Part shown: positions 55,801 through 63,813 of the stretch, piece after piece
Layout: the number at the start of each line of letters is the position of its first letter
How positions within the stretch are numbered: position 1 is the first letter of the stretch
Origin: Dysgonomonas sp. 520
Lineage (GTDB): Bacteria > Bacteroidota > Bacteroidia > Bacteroidales > Dysgonomonadaceae
Assembly (NCBI RefSeq): GCF_010501095.1
Contig: NZ_QVMP01000019.1
Location: forward strand, 1 to 64,000
DNA length: 64,000 nt
Direction: 5' to 3'
Notes under the pieces: generated by a model
What the model was told of the DNA's origin: nothing
The model's input: the letters and a program-made list of their open reading frames with translations, nothing else
The model's database searches: none
Position numbers and translations under genes: made by a program

Positions 55801-55902
55801 CGTCTTTCGTTGCAGAATATAGTCAGGAGCTCCACAGGCTTGTCGCGCCGGTTCGTTAAGCACGATAAGATGGGGTAACATCGTTGCCAGAAGCTGTTGC
55901 AA
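52837..55902 (-). CDS. Single-chain restriction-modification enzyme (type ISP/IIG-like)
   Basis: An open frame of 1021 codons from a TTG; the next ATG is at 55878. A PD-(D/E)xK-type nuclease segment sits near the N-terminus (GAPDYIL ... AFIEAKD). A helical region is followed by an N6-adenine methyltransferase domain with SAM motif I ILDPATGTGTFLAEV (about 360) and catalytic motif IV VVLGNPPYSVS (about 475). The C-terminal half looks like the type ISP specificity region. No helicase motifs are seen, unlike LlaGI. The apparent real start is at 55983, but codon 13 of that frame is TAA, so full-length translation is blocked; internal initiation may rescue it. Confidence 0.85.
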   Translation of the reverse strand: MQQLLATMLPHLIVLNEPARQACGAPDYILQRKTDNIPVAFIEAKDINDSDLTGRNKNKEQFTRYKNSLDNILFTDYLDFLLYEKGEFVESIRIAELKGEKIIPLQENFDKFTHLITRFGDAKPQRITSSAKLAEIMAGKARLLADVIEKSFSQGDIEGNLEGQMNAFKEVLIHDITPKEFADVYAQTIAYGMFAARLHDSTPDTFSRHEAATLIPKTNPFLRQLFQNVAGYDLDERISWIVDDLAETFRATDIQAVMKGFGKRTQQTDPMIHFYENFLSAYDPKLRKSRGVWYTPQAVVSFIVRAVDEILQQEFDLPMGLADTSKIKIERSIIQSLDKRYTDNKKKEQVETHKVQILDPATGTGTFLAEVVSQIYDKFQGQTGMWQGYVEEHLLPRLNGFELLMASYTMAHLKLDWLLTETGYKAIENKRLRVFLTNSLEEYHKDTGTLFAQFLAREANGANEIKRNTPVMVVLGNPPYSVSSNNKGEWIQNLIADYKKNLNERKINLDDDYIKFIRYGQHFIDENGEGVLAYISNNSFIDGVTHRQMRKSLLTTFDKIYIIDLHGSTKKKETALDGSKDENVFDIMQGVSINIFIKTGEKAPTQLGKVFHHDLYGKREDKYSVLNAGNLHTINWSELAISAPYYFFVPKDFSLIKEYEKGFKIDRLFVLNVSGFQTKRDKITIKFTEQELCDVQNVFALNDPEHIRSILQLPMDGRDWTINAAKNDLKSNNPRAIKIMYRPFDERYTFYTGKSKGFVAYPRAEIANHLFKEDNISLITCRQQSSFDFQHVFVSKLLSDMCNISSQTKETGYIFPLYLYPQQSDLLNTTRTPNLDLKIVQKITTGVGLEFEAEKSGDTNKYAPIDLLDYIYAILHSPAYRKKYKEFLKTDFPYVPYPQDAEEFHRLVVIGGELRKVHLMEHPSLSKLITQYPVAGDNIVGKPRWELFPDEQSGRIWVNDQQYFDNVPLTAWQFYIGGYQPAQKWLKDRQGRTLAYDDIMHYQRIIKALVMTNKIMSTIDN

Positions 55903-55944
55903 AGCAGGTCGATAGGTGTGTTCACGTGCAACTCCAGATTGGTA

Positions 55945-55983
55945 TTACCTTTGTAACTCTTCGATATACTGTTTTATGTTCAT
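55945..55983 (-). pseudogene. Orphaned N-terminus of the R-M gene with in-frame TAA
   Basis: ATG at 55983 reads MNIKQYIEELQR, then TAA (55945-55947), then continues in the same frame YQSGVAREHTYRPALQQLL into the R-M protein. Homologous enzymes usually start with an uninterrupted stretch of this kind (Y-x-x-G-x-A-x-E-H-x-Y-R). A single-base change probably created the stop. Confidence 0.75.
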
Positions 55984-56087
55984 TTTCAAATTGTTTTACT
56001 TGCTTACAAATTTAATGAATATTAGGCAAATGGGAACAACAATAATGAAGAACCTTTGTTTTTAGCAACTTATGTTGTTTTCTTACT

Positions 56088-56216
56088 CTATACTTGGCAG
56101 CCAAAAAGAAGGTTATGTGCTCTTGCTATATCTTCAGGGTCTATTACACTTAATAAATATATTATATGCTCAAAAATTGGTTATCCTGCTAATAGAATTT
56201 CGTTACCTTTGACCAT
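56088..56216 (-). pseudogene. Short relic or chance frame between the R-M and KAP genes
   Basis: MVKGNEILLAG, TAA, then PIFEHIIYLLSVIDPEDIAR up to a TAG at 56088. It looks protein-like but short, with no family recognised. Possibly the remains of a small gene of the R-M cluster. Confidence 0.25.
56204..56211 (+). promoter_or_regulatory. Bacteroidota -7 box for the KAP gene
   Basis: TACCTTTG, 68 bases before the ATG at 56280. No -33 element at normal spacing. Confidence 0.35.
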
Positions 56217-56279
56217 GGTTAGTATGTTCGTAGTGTAGCATTATAACACTTTGTAGAATAGTATAATAAGATTAATCGT

Positions 56280-57710
56280 ATGATTTGTAGGTTACAAGAC
56301 CCCGAAATAATAGAACGCAATCCTTTTCAGAATTGTAAATTAGGACGTGAAAAGTATGCTAGAATATTAACACAGATAGTTTCTTCTTACACAAATGGTT
56401 GTGTCTTGGCTATCAATGGGGAATGGGGAAGTGGAAAAACAACATTTATGAAAATGTGGCGTCAATACTTGAATAAAGAGAATTTCAAAACGCTATACTT
56501 CAATGTGTGGGAACACGATTTTGTTTCAGACCCTTTAGTCGGCTTAATAGGGGAGTTGCAAGAATTAGAACTCAAAGAGAATGTTAAAAGCAAGTTAGCG
56601 ACCGTTATTGCTACTGGCGGAAAAATTTTTACCAGCATCGTTTCTGCCGCAACTACCACTGCAGTAAAGAAATATTTAGGAGATGAGATAGGTGATGTTC
56701 TTAAAGCCGGAATAGATGCATCTTCTGATTTATTAAAAAAAGAATTAGATACTTATAAAGAGCAATGCAACTCAATAAAAGAATTTCGCAATGCATTGAT
56801 CGATCTTGTTGATTCTTGTAATGAAGGTAAGCCCTTAATATTTATGGTGGATGAATTGGATAGATGCAATCCGGCTTATGCGGTAAAAGTCCTCGAAAGG
56901 ATCAAACACCTTTTCTCTATTCCCAATATTGTATTTGTTTTATCGATCGACAAGAAACAGCTATGCAGCTCCATCCGAGGATACTACGGCAGTGACTCTA
57001 TCAATGCGGAAGAATATCTCAAACGCTTTATAGATATAGAATATGCTTTGCCAGAGCCAGATATAGACAAATTTTGCGCCTATCTTTTTGATGTGTATGA
57101 CTTTGATGCTTTTTTCGAAAACCCTCAACGTTTATCTAATTTTAGAGATAGAGAAGAGGGTGAGAGTTTTGTAAAAATGTCCAAAATTATATTTGCTCAG
57201 ATGCATCTTAATTTAAGGCAAATGGAAAAAATATATGCGCATATTCGTCTAACGCTACAAACAATTCAAACAAATAGCTATTCTCAACCTGGTACGATTT
57301 TACTTTTGCAATACTTCCGTATATCCTACCCTGATTTTTATCACTCTTTACTTACCAAAAAAATAACGATACAAAAAATTGTTCAATTTTTAGAAGAAAA
57401 GTTGCCTGCCAGACTTCTTTCCTCATCAGACGTATACGATACCAATTCTCGTTTTGTTATCTTCGAAATTGCAAAGCTCTTGTCTTGCTATTCGATTGAT
57501 AGTAGAGGATTTAAAACTTATGAACTTCTAACCAAAGACGCAGAACCAGCATTAACATTTAAGTTGAATGTAATAAATAACGACCTTCTATTGGGTGCTG
57601 TAAAACATTATGAAGAAAGAGGAGCGATAATAGGTGGTATATTTGATCTGAGTATAATAATTCAACGCATTGAGTTATTATTTGAGCTTCAAGAACCAAT
57701 ACAAGTATAA
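56280..57710 (+). CDS. KAP-family P-loop NTPase
   Basis: 476 residues. Walker A NGEWGSGKTTF (about 47-57), an insert with a mildly hydrophobic, Ala/Thr-rich stretch (about 100-125), Walker B LIFMVDELDRCNP (about 187-199) and FVLSIDKKQL, then a helical C-terminal region without recognised domains. KAP NTPases (STAND-related) occur in phage-exclusion systems such as PifA and in membrane signalling complexes. It is the only cargo gene on the plus strand and the only defence-type gene in the cluster with no damage. It converges with the membrane coiled-coil gene. Confidence 0.85.
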   Translation: MICRLQDPEIIERNPFQNCKLGREKYARILTQIVSSYTNGCVLAINGEWGSGKTTFMKMWRQYLNKENFKTLYFNVWEHDFVSDPLVGLIGELQELELKENVKSKLATVIATGGKIFTSIVSAATTTAVKKYLGDEIGDVLKAGIDASSDLLKKELDTYKEQCNSIKEFRNALIDLVDSCNEGKPLIFMVDELDRCNPAYAVKVLERIKHLFSIPNIVFVLSIDKKQLCSSIRGYYGSDSINAEEYLKRFIDIEYALPEPDIDKFCAYLFDVYDFDAFFENPQRLSNFRDREEGESFVKMSKIIFAQMHLNLRQMEKIYAHIRLTLQTIQTNSYSQPGTILLLQYFRISYPDFYHSLLTKKITIQKIVQFLEEKLPARLLSSSDVYDTNSRFVIFEIAKLLSCYSIDSRGFKTYELLTKDAEPALTFKLNVINNDLLLGAVKHYEERGAIIGGIFDLSIIIQRIELLFELQEPIQV

Positions 57711-57771
57711 GCAAGACTGCAAAATACAGTCTTGCTATTTTAGTATGAGCTATTAGCATGACAGAAAAGAG

Positions 57772-58329
57772 TTAGTGGTTATTTTGTTTCAAATTCTCCG
57801 CCTCACGACTAAGTCGTTCCGCCTCTTGTTCTTTCAATCTCGCTTTTTCCAAACGCTTGGCTTCTTCCAATACTGCTTTCTCATGTTGCTCTACTTGCTT
57901 TCGGATAATTTTTACACTATCTCGCTTATAGTCAAATATATTTTCCAAATAGCCTATTTCACCCGACGTTATTTCTCCTTGCATCTTAACATAGCGATAT
58001 TTTAGGTCGTTATCTTTGTACATAGCCATTTCCTCTCGTTGGTAGTATATAACAAACATACATACAAGCAAGGCAACACCTATACCGATTACACTAAAGA
58101 AGATTTTGTTCGAGGCAATGCTGAATATATGATGGCATTCTGTTTTTGTAGGCTTGCGAACCTCTTCGACTGTTTCTTGTAGCTTATCTGTCAATTCGTT
58201 TATGACGGATAAGTCCGGTAATTCTATTTCGGGTTGAATAACGGTAGGAGTATTATCGTTCCCCTTTTTAATCAGTTTCTTGATTTCTTCAAAAAGCGTG
58301 TACACTTCGTTTATCTCTATATTTCTCAT
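57772..58329 (-). CDS. Membrane-anchored coiled-coil protein of the mobilization region
   Basis: 185 residues. A cytoplasmic N-terminus of about 70 residues, one membrane helix (about 75-95, FFSVIGIGVALLVCMFVIYY), then a long Lys/Glu/Arg-rich coiled coil to the end. No family signature. It follows the relaxase gene by 28 bases on the same strand. Proteins of this layout are common behind relaxases in Bacteroidota elements and may help coupling to the conjugation channel. That role is inference. Confidence 0.65.
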   Translation of the reverse strand: MRNIEINEVYTLFEEIKKLIKKGNDNTPTVIQPEIELPDLSVINELTDKLQETVEEVRKPTKTECHHIFSIASNKIFFSVIGIGVALLVCMFVIYYQREEMAMYKDNDLKYRYVKMQGEITSGEIGYLENIFDYKRDSVKIIRKQVEQHEKAVLEEAKRLEKARLKEQEAERLSREAENLKQNNH

Positions 58330-58357
58330 TCTCTTACTGTTTAATTTGTTAATACAT

Positions 58358-59296
58358 TTACATTTGTCGTCCGAACTTTCGTTTTGGTTTCTTCTTTAAT
58401 CGCTGCTGGCGAAGATATTCTGCCTCATTCTCATCGTATCCGCTTCCGGGCTGAATATCAAACAATCCACCCAAAGCAGAACCGACTGATCCGATTGTTG
58501 ATACAACGGCATTACTGGTCGAGTGGGATTGTTCCTGACTTTGGCTTGCCGACTGACTGCGGGCATTTTGTTCCAACTGATAATCAATTTTCGAGTAACT
58601 AAACATCTTATCTACTTTTGAACCATTAAACAAATAGCCGTTTTTCTCAAACCGAACTCCCTGTACTTCATCGGAATCTCCTTTGGTTTTGAACTCGGTT
58701 TTTATCCCTGCCTTTTGCAGTTCATTCGTCAATTGTTTCCAGTTCTTACACTTTGGTACCAATGTTTTAAGAGAATTATATATCTCGTATTTGGTTTTAT
58801 CCGGTTCTTTCAAGCGATGTTCTTTTACGTTCTCTTTGCCGGTGGCGAAGTATAAACTGTATTTCTCGGTCAGTTCCTTGCAGATCTTCTCGCTTCGGAA
58901 ACGATCGTTGCTATCTGTAATTGTTTTGCCGTTATTATCCACCCGGTTATAAACCAAATGGATGTGCGGATGCTCCTTGTCGAAATGCCTCGCAATAATA
59001 TATTGTGTATTCACTATACCCATTTGTTTCATATAGTCGTGAGCAATCTGTCCCATCAGTTGATTGGATATCTTATCTTTGTCCTGTGCAGAAAAGTCTA
59101 ACGAGATATGGCACACCGGCTTTGCCACACGGCTATTCAAGCTCGCTTGGGCTACGAAACTCTGAACGATGGAAGCTTTGCTTTTCATGCGAAGCCCGTC
59201 AAAATCGACAATCTCCGTATTCTTTTGCTTGTCAAGGATATAATTGACCACACCCTTGAACGCTTTACCTTTTACTATTTTTGCCATCATCTTCAA
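58358..59296 (-). CDS. Relaxase / mobilization nuclease
   Basis: 312 residues. Relaxase/VirD2-type domain (about 1-170): MAKIVKGKAFKGVVNYILDK at the start, a candidate catalytic Tyr in the N-terminal part, and the metal-binding His triad HFDKEHPHIHLVYNRVD. The C-terminal third is polar and Gln/Ser-rich and probably disordered. It nicks oriT and pilots single-stranded DNA to the recipient. ATG 59296 lies inside mobC (32-base overlap); ATG 59287 gives the usual MAKIVKG start. It belongs to the BmgA/Bacteroides-type mobilization proteins. Confidence 0.92.
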   Translation of the reverse strand: MKMMAKIVKGKAFKGVVNYILDKQKNTEIVDFDGLRMKSKASIVQSFVAQASLNSRVAKPVCHISLDFSAQDKDKISNQLMGQIAHDYMKQMGIVNTQYIIARHFDKEHPHIHLVYNRVDNNGKTITDSNDRFRSEKICKELTEKYSLYFATGKENVKEHRLKEPDKTKYEIYNSLKTLVPKCKNWKQLTNELQKAGIKTEFKTKGDSDEVQGVRFEKNGYLFNGSKVDKMFSYSKIDYQLEQNARSQSASQSQEQSHSTSNAVVSTIGSVGSALGGLFDIQPGSGYDENEAEYLRQQRLKKKPKRKFGRQM

Positions 59297-59642
59297 TCAT
59301 TTCAATTACGTTATCAATCTTATCTGCCAGATAGAGGTATTCATGTCGAGTACTGGTATAGCCTTCGGCGTTAGCTCTTCTGGCAATCTGATTCAGGTTA
59401 TTCCCCATACCTGATAGCTTTCGAATATAATCGTTCAGTTCAGGTGTTAACCGGGGACAAATTTCACTCCCGGCTATACACTGACGAACGAAATCACTTC
59501 GGCTAATTCCTGCCGATTTGGCTTTCGTTTTTAACGAAAAGTATTCGCGAGAATCCATTTTAACGCTGACCATATAGGTGCGTTTTTCGCCTAATCCTTT
59601 AGTGGGGCGACCACCTGTTTTTCTCGGTTTTTTATCTTCCAT
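59265..59642 (-). CDS. mobC: MobC-type relaxosome accessory protein
   Basis: 125 residues, DNA-binding partner of the relaxase. A basic N-terminus (KKPRKTGGRPTKGLGEKR) is followed by a ribbon-helix-helix-like region and the MobC motif ELNDYIRKLSGMGNNLNQIARRAN. It overlaps the relaxase gene and begins about 50 bases from the palindromic oriT candidate. Confidence 0.9.
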   Translation of the reverse strand: MEDKKPRKTGGRPTKGLGEKRTYMVSVKMDSREYFSLKTKAKSAGISRSDFVRQCIAGSEICPRLTPELNDYIRKLSGMGNNLNQIARRANAEGYTSTRHEYLYLADKIDNVIEMIEDDGKNSKR

Positions 59643-59692
59643 TTTAAATTGCTATTTAACTATTAGACCAGCGGGATTTCCTCCCATTTTGG

Positions 59693-59736
59693 GGAGCAAG
59701 TGGCGTTTTGGTATGACCAAAACATAAACTTGCTCC
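59693..59736. other. Candidate origin of transfer (oriT), nested inverted repeats
   Basis: GGAGCAAGT (59693-59701) pairs with ACTTGCTCC (59728-59736), and inside it GTTTTGGT (59705-59712) pairs with ACCAAAAC (59716-59723). This double palindrome without a T tail lies right upstream of mobC-relaxase, where oriT sits in mobilizable elements of the phylum. The nic site is not assigned. Confidence 0.6.
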
Positions 59737-59758
59737 GCTAAAAATCGCAGATTTTCCA

Positions 59759-60826
59759 TTAGAGTCTAAATCCGGTCTTTTTACGAGGATTTACCTTCTT
59801 CTTTGAAGAATTGTCAAGCACTAAACTAAATTCTTCCATTAGTGTTTTCAAGGCAGGATTACGTTTAATCATGTCTTGAAGGATTGCCGTAGGCTGTTTC
59901 GCCTCAAGTAGGAAATCTGCAATATCGTACCCCTCTTTCTGTTGCTCCGGCGTTGCTCGTTTCTCCAGAAAATCGAAAATTTCGACCTCTATGTTTAGGC
60001 TCTTCATCTTGTTTGCTTTCACTTGCCAATCCTCCCACGCTCCTAAATCTGGAAATAGGATTGTCTTTCTACCTTTAAGAATCTGCAAGTTTTCATCATT
60101 GAAACAACCATGCTTTCCTCCGGTAGCGATCCATTGGAATTGGGGCATATAGTAAGAAGAGATTAATGCAGTCTTTTCGCTTTCTACAATCGCTACCGGC
60201 AGGTTGGATTGACTGGCGAGCAGGTGTTCGCCAAAGAAGCATTGTTTTAGATTGAAGTTCTCTTGCTTCAGGAGCGAGTGTACCCATGTGATATGATTAT
60301 ATGGATATTTAACTCGCTTTCCGGTCTCCGGATCGTATAGCATTACTTTTCCTGTGCGCACTCTTCCGGCAATATCCATTTGCCAGAAAACTGTTGCTCC
60401 GTCCCAATGCTTAGCGGAACCGACCTTGTATTTTATCATCAACTTCGTTGCTTCATCTTCTCCCAGTTGAGAAGATAGAAATTGAAACAACTTGTTTTGC
60501 TGGTAATGACCAAGCGAGGATGCCACTAAGTTGCTATCGATGAAGCTTGGTTCTTTTTCTTTCACGGGAGGGTAGTTTTTGGGTATTATTGTAGGATGAT
60601 AATCAATAAACTCCTCTCGTCTATCCGGATTCTCCTCAAAATATTGCTTCGGAGTGAAGTGGTATCCACATTTTTCTTCCCGGTCGCATCTACCCACATG
60701 ATTTGGAAGCGAAACTTTATTTTCGGTATCGATGTAGCGAGAAAAACACTTCTTTTGTTCACAAGCCGGGCAGGTGTGCCGCGTTGCGATTCCTTTATAG
60801 GGTTCTAATATATATCTATAGCTCAT
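59759..60826 (-). CDS. DUF6371 / Toprim-like DNA primase-type protein
   Basis: 355 residues. An N-terminal zinc-ribbon pattern (HTCPACEQKKCF ... GRCDREEKCGYHF) is followed by a DUF6371 region and a Toprim-like core (PVAIVESEKTALIS with the Glu, TILFPDLGAWEDW where an Asp-x-Asp is usually found). Found next to DUF3987 proteins in Bacteroidota mobile elements and probably used in their replication or priming. The Toprim metal motif is not fully canonical, so catalytic activity is uncertain. Confidence 0.75.
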   Translation of the reverse strand: MSYRYILEPYKGIATRHTCPACEQKKCFSRYIDTENKVSLPNHVGRCDREEKCGYHFTPKQYFEENPDRREEFIDYHPTIIPKNYPPVKEKEPSFIDSNLVASSLGHYQQNKLFQFLSSQLGEDEATKLMIKYKVGSAKHWDGATVFWQMDIAGRVRTGKVMLYDPETGKRVKYPYNHITWVHSLLKQENFNLKQCFFGEHLLASQSNLPVAIVESEKTALISSYYMPQFQWIATGGKHGCFNDENLQILKGRKTILFPDLGAWEDWQVKANKMKSLNIEVEIFDFLEKRATPEQQKEGYDIADFLLEAKQPTAILQDMIKRNPALKTLMEEFSLVLDNSSKKKVNPRKKTGFRL

Positions 60827-61045
60827 TATGTTTTTTACATTTTGTACACTTTCCGCATTTCTCGAAAAACAGAACTGTAAATCAATGCTTTACTTTCTTT
60901 GATATGTGCGTATCGGTTTACACAACCTCGCACTTTAAGTATGGTAAAAGCATAAAAAAGCGGAAAAGTGGATTGTTTTGCAAATTATTATATACCTGAA
61001 TGTCTTTGATTTAGGATCAAAAGTGTAGAGAATGTGGAAAATGCG
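60827..61045. other. Non-coding spacer between the DUF6371 and DUF3987 genes
   Basis: 219 bases. CACTTTCCGC (60847-60856) and GCGGAAAAGTG (60960-60970) are near-complementary, and a related string lies near 61034. It may be structured or a protein-binding site; no gene is seen. Confidence 0.35.
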
Positions 61046-62434
61046 CTAAAGCAATTTCCGGTATCGTCCATGTCTGTAGTTATCAAGCAAGCCATCCTTG
61101 AAATCACTAAGCATACGTTTGAAGCTATCTGCTGATATCGAAAACTGAGAAGCGACTTGTATTCCTTCCGCTGTAGAGAAGTCTGACGGAAGTGCATTAT
61201 ACAATCGTTGTTTGTCGGAGGGAAGCTGCTCCAAAGTTGCAGAAGAGGCAACGATTTGTTGAACTTTACGTGCGGTCTTCTGATAATAACCGACCAACTT
61301 GATAGCCCCCTCCACACTGACTAAATCAATAGAATCTTTAGAGGCTTCTCCACAGAGCCAGCGAGCAACTTGCAAGATCAGGCAAAAACGAATGGCATAT
61401 ATTTCCAATTTACTGTAAATACCCATCAACGTCTCGTTGATTTCTCGATTACATTGATCCGTATTCTCTCGTTGCCAGTCGTAGAGTCGCTTCCTGGCAT
61501 CTTCTTGAAAATATAACTCAACAGGAATTATATCGCCATTGTCATCGGTGAGGTATTCCTGATTGATAAGTTTCTGCATCAGGTTATTCCAAGTAGGGAT
61601 TACATGCCGAGATAACTGGTGATCGCTCCAATACTGCTTCTCTAAATTGTTTGGTAACACAAATAGAATGCGGTCTAAAAAACCGTTTTGATTACGTTCG
61701 CCTTTCGCCATCTCTCTCAATACTCCATGCTGAATGGTGCCAATTACGCCAATGAAGGAGTTTTTGACTGATACAGAGTTTTTGGATCCACGTCGATCCA
61801 AAATAATGGGCTTCCCATTATAAAGAGAGAGCCAGAACTGCTCCTCAGAACCCTTTGTGTAGCGATTGAAGTTCTTAAACCAAGAAGCTAACTCGTCCGT
61901 GTATAAACAAATTCCTCTTTTGTTATTTTCGTGGATGAAGGCAAGGCTTTCAGGAGTAATGTCTGAAACAACAAACTTTTTCAGAACGGGTTCGTTTGGC
62001 AGTTCGCTAATTCCTTGCTCCTCACGCTCTTTCCGACTGAGATAAAGAAGCTGTTCGTATTCCTTAATCTCTTTCTTAAACGCAACTCCATTCTTTGCGT
62101 CATGTTCAAACAAAGGATGAAAAGCAAAGCTAAGTGGATGGCTTTTGTTTACTCCCGGACGACCAATCAATGCAGTATATAGAATTGCTCGTTCTGTCCA
62201 GCCTTCCTTCAACTTGGCAACATGCGTATTCCCAATTCCAACTGATAGTACAAAACAAAGTGATGCTGCAATGTAATCAATGGGATAGTTGAGACATTCT
62301 CCTGTCGCATAGACAATATCCTGAATCTGATGTGGGAACACTTGAACCGGATAATCTGAGCCGTACATCTTTCCTTTACAATGTAGAGCTTCGTGGATGA
62401 TGCCCTCTGCTGTAATTTTATTGGTTTCCATCAC
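61046..62434 (-). CDS. DUF3987 domain protein (mobile-element replication ATPase)
   Basis: 462 residues. A modified P-loop LIGRPGVNKSHPLSF (about 88-102), an acidic motif in ICLYTDELASWFKNF (Walker-B-like) and FIGVIGTIQHGVL further on, as in DUF3987/primase-helicase-like proteins of integrative elements. The C-terminal region is helical. The stop of the upstream HTH gene overlaps its ATG by 4 bases. Probably takes part in replication or mobilization of the island; the exact reaction is not known. Confidence 0.85.
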   Translation of the reverse strand: MMETNKITAEGIIHEALHCKGKMYGSDYPVQVFPHQIQDIVYATGECLNYPIDYIAASLCFVLSVGIGNTHVAKLKEGWTERAILYTALIGRPGVNKSHPLSFAFHPLFEHDAKNGVAFKKEIKEYEQLLYLSRKEREEQGISELPNEPVLKKFVVSDITPESLAFIHENNKRGICLYTDELASWFKNFNRYTKGSEEQFWLSLYNGKPIILDRRGSKNSVSVKNSFIGVIGTIQHGVLREMAKGERNQNGFLDRILFVLPNNLEKQYWSDHQLSRHVIPTWNNLMQKLINQEYLTDDNGDIIPVELYFQEDARKRLYDWQRENTDQCNREINETLMGIYSKLEIYAIRFCLILQVARWLCGEASKDSIDLVSVEGAIKLVGYYQKTARKVQQIVASSATLEQLPSDKQRLYNALPSDFSTAEGIQVASQFSISADSFKRMLSDFKDGLLDNYRHGRYRKLL

Positions 62435-62742
62435 TTGCCCTCTCTTTCTCCGAGAATTTTCCGAATATCAGACATTCTATATCTGACCTTATTCCCGATT
62501 TTGATAGTTTTCAAGTAATTCTTTTTGTTCCAATGCCACAAGGTAGCATCACATACACCGCAAATTTCCTTTACCTCTTCTTTGGTAAGGTATTTTTCCT
62601 TTCGAGCTTCAGCGATCTCCAAAGAGAGCTCATTCTTTGCTCGGTTGATTAAATCGTTGGAGAAGTTAAGCAGGTCTTCTCCGGTTACTTCCAGTTTGAT
62701 ACTGGCATGCTCATTCTGAATAATGGATAATATATTCTTCAT
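62431..62742 (-). CDS. Helix-turn-helix (excisionase-type) DNA-binding protein
   Basis: 103 residues. The C-terminal half is a winged HTH of the HTH_17/MerR-excisionase type (YLTKEEVKEICGVCDATLWHW ... GNKVRYRMSDIRKIL). The N-terminal half is a short helical coil. Such genes precede the replication genes of Bacteroidota mobile elements and either control them or assist excision. It overlaps DUF3987 by 4 bases. Confidence 0.82.
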   Translation of the reverse strand: MKNILSIIQNEHASIKLEVTGEDLLNFSNDLINRAKNELSLEIAEARKEKYLTKEEVKEICGVCDATLWHWNKKNYLKTIKIGNKVRYRMSDIRKILGEREGK

Positions 62743-62790
62743 TTTATGTCAGCCTACCGAGGTTGAAACTTTCTTTTCCGGCAGGATTAC

Positions 62791-62827
62791 AAAAAGAAAG
62801 CCGCTACCCGACCAATGGATAGCAGCC
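62791..62827 (-). terminator. Terminator between the hypothetical gene and the HTH gene
   Basis: Minus strand: a 10-bp stem with two G-U pairs (62817-62826 / 62800-62809), 7-base loop, then a T-rich run. Confidence 0.75.
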
Positions 62828-62910
62828 ACAAAAATATATCAAATAAAATCTGAATATCAATGATTTAAGGCTCGTTAAATTCGCGCAATGACGGAACGAA
62901 TTAAACGAAT

Positions 62911-63795
62911 TTATTTGGATAGAATATCTTTTATCTCGTCAATGTAAGTACGGTTTTCTTTTAGGTCTTTCACTCTTGTTCCTCCTACAAGGTCGGTAAG
63001 TTCTCTATATGCCTTCTGTATTCCTCTTTCGGGAATAATATGGATGTTTGTGTCTTGATACTGTTTGTGTAAGGCATCTCTAAATGCTTTTATACCACCC
63101 GGCTTTGACAATCGTAGTTCTTCTAATGCGATTTTCAGACAAGCAATATCCCGCTGGCTATGGCTATTTCGAAGAAAGTCTTCGATGGCCTGAATTAACT
63201 CTTCTGGCAGTATTTGAGTATCGGGTCTCCTTCCTGCTGTTTTCTTTTCAGCGATAGCATCATCCATTGCCCAATCCATGACATTTTCACTTTCTGCCAG
63301 CTTCATCAACTCTCGATGCTTTTCCCAATCTGCCTTTGTTCGCAGTCCTAAATTAATAGATCGAGCTATGACTAATTTGATAACAGGCGAAATGACAATT
63401 TTTTCGGCAAAGGTCGTCTCTGGATTACGCCGTATCTCTTCACCACGTTCCACCATCCGTTCAAAGCTCTTTCCAAAGTAAAGCCATGAAAGCATTGCTG
63501 GCACAATAGATTCTGGAGAAGAGTTCTCAAATTCGTTTATCAAGGACTCTGCAAGATTGTTTTCAGAAAAGAGAGTTTCTATATCAGAAACATCTTCTGT
63601 TGATGCCTGGTTAACTCTTTTTCGAATGATCTTCTGATACTTCGGCACCAAAGAGAAAGCCTTTGTAAGAATTTGCTGGTAACCGGCATTATCCTTTCGG
63701 TTCATCTCTTCCTCAAAGCAATCGTACTCTTCCGGGTGGGAATCCATCCAGTCCTTTATGCGTTGTTTGAAGTTGTTGAAGTCTTGTTGGCTCAT
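62911..63795 (-). CDS. Hypothetical protein of the island backbone
   Basis: 294 residues, mostly helical and charged, with no signal peptide or membrane span and no catalytic motif that I recognise. The N-terminus (MSQQDFNNFKQRIKDWMDSHPEEYD) is very polar. The final third contains RNSHSQRDIACLKIALEELRL and GIKAFRDALHKQYQ, which may be DNA-binding helices. It lies between a regulator and the HTH gene of the mobile element and is followed by a terminator. Function unknown. Confidence 0.65.
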   Translation of the reverse strand: MSQQDFNNFKQRIKDWMDSHPEEYDCFEEEMNRKDNAGYQQILTKAFSLVPKYQKIIRKRVNQASTEDVSDIETLFSENNLAESLINEFENSSPESIVPAMLSWLYFGKSFERMVERGEEIRRNPETTFAEKIVISPVIKLVIARSINLGLRTKADWEKHRELMKLAESENVMDWAMDDAIAEKKTAGRRPDTQILPEELIQAIEDFLRNSHSQRDIACLKIALEELRLSKPGGIKAFRDALHKQYQDTNIHIIPERGIQKAYRELTDLVGGTRVKDLKENRTYIDEIKDILSK

Positions 63796-63813
63796 TTCCT
63801 CAATTATAATTTT

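Noticed and set aside
55945-56183. Stop-codon recoding, because two frames in the cluster contain an early TAA
   Set aside because: TAA ends many intact genes in this window, so it is an ordinary stop here; simple mutation explains both cases.
56056-56238. A 60-codon plus-strand frame before the KAP gene
   Set aside because: It ends in the KAP promoter region, has no family resemblance, and its hydrophobic start is not followed by a plausible protein.
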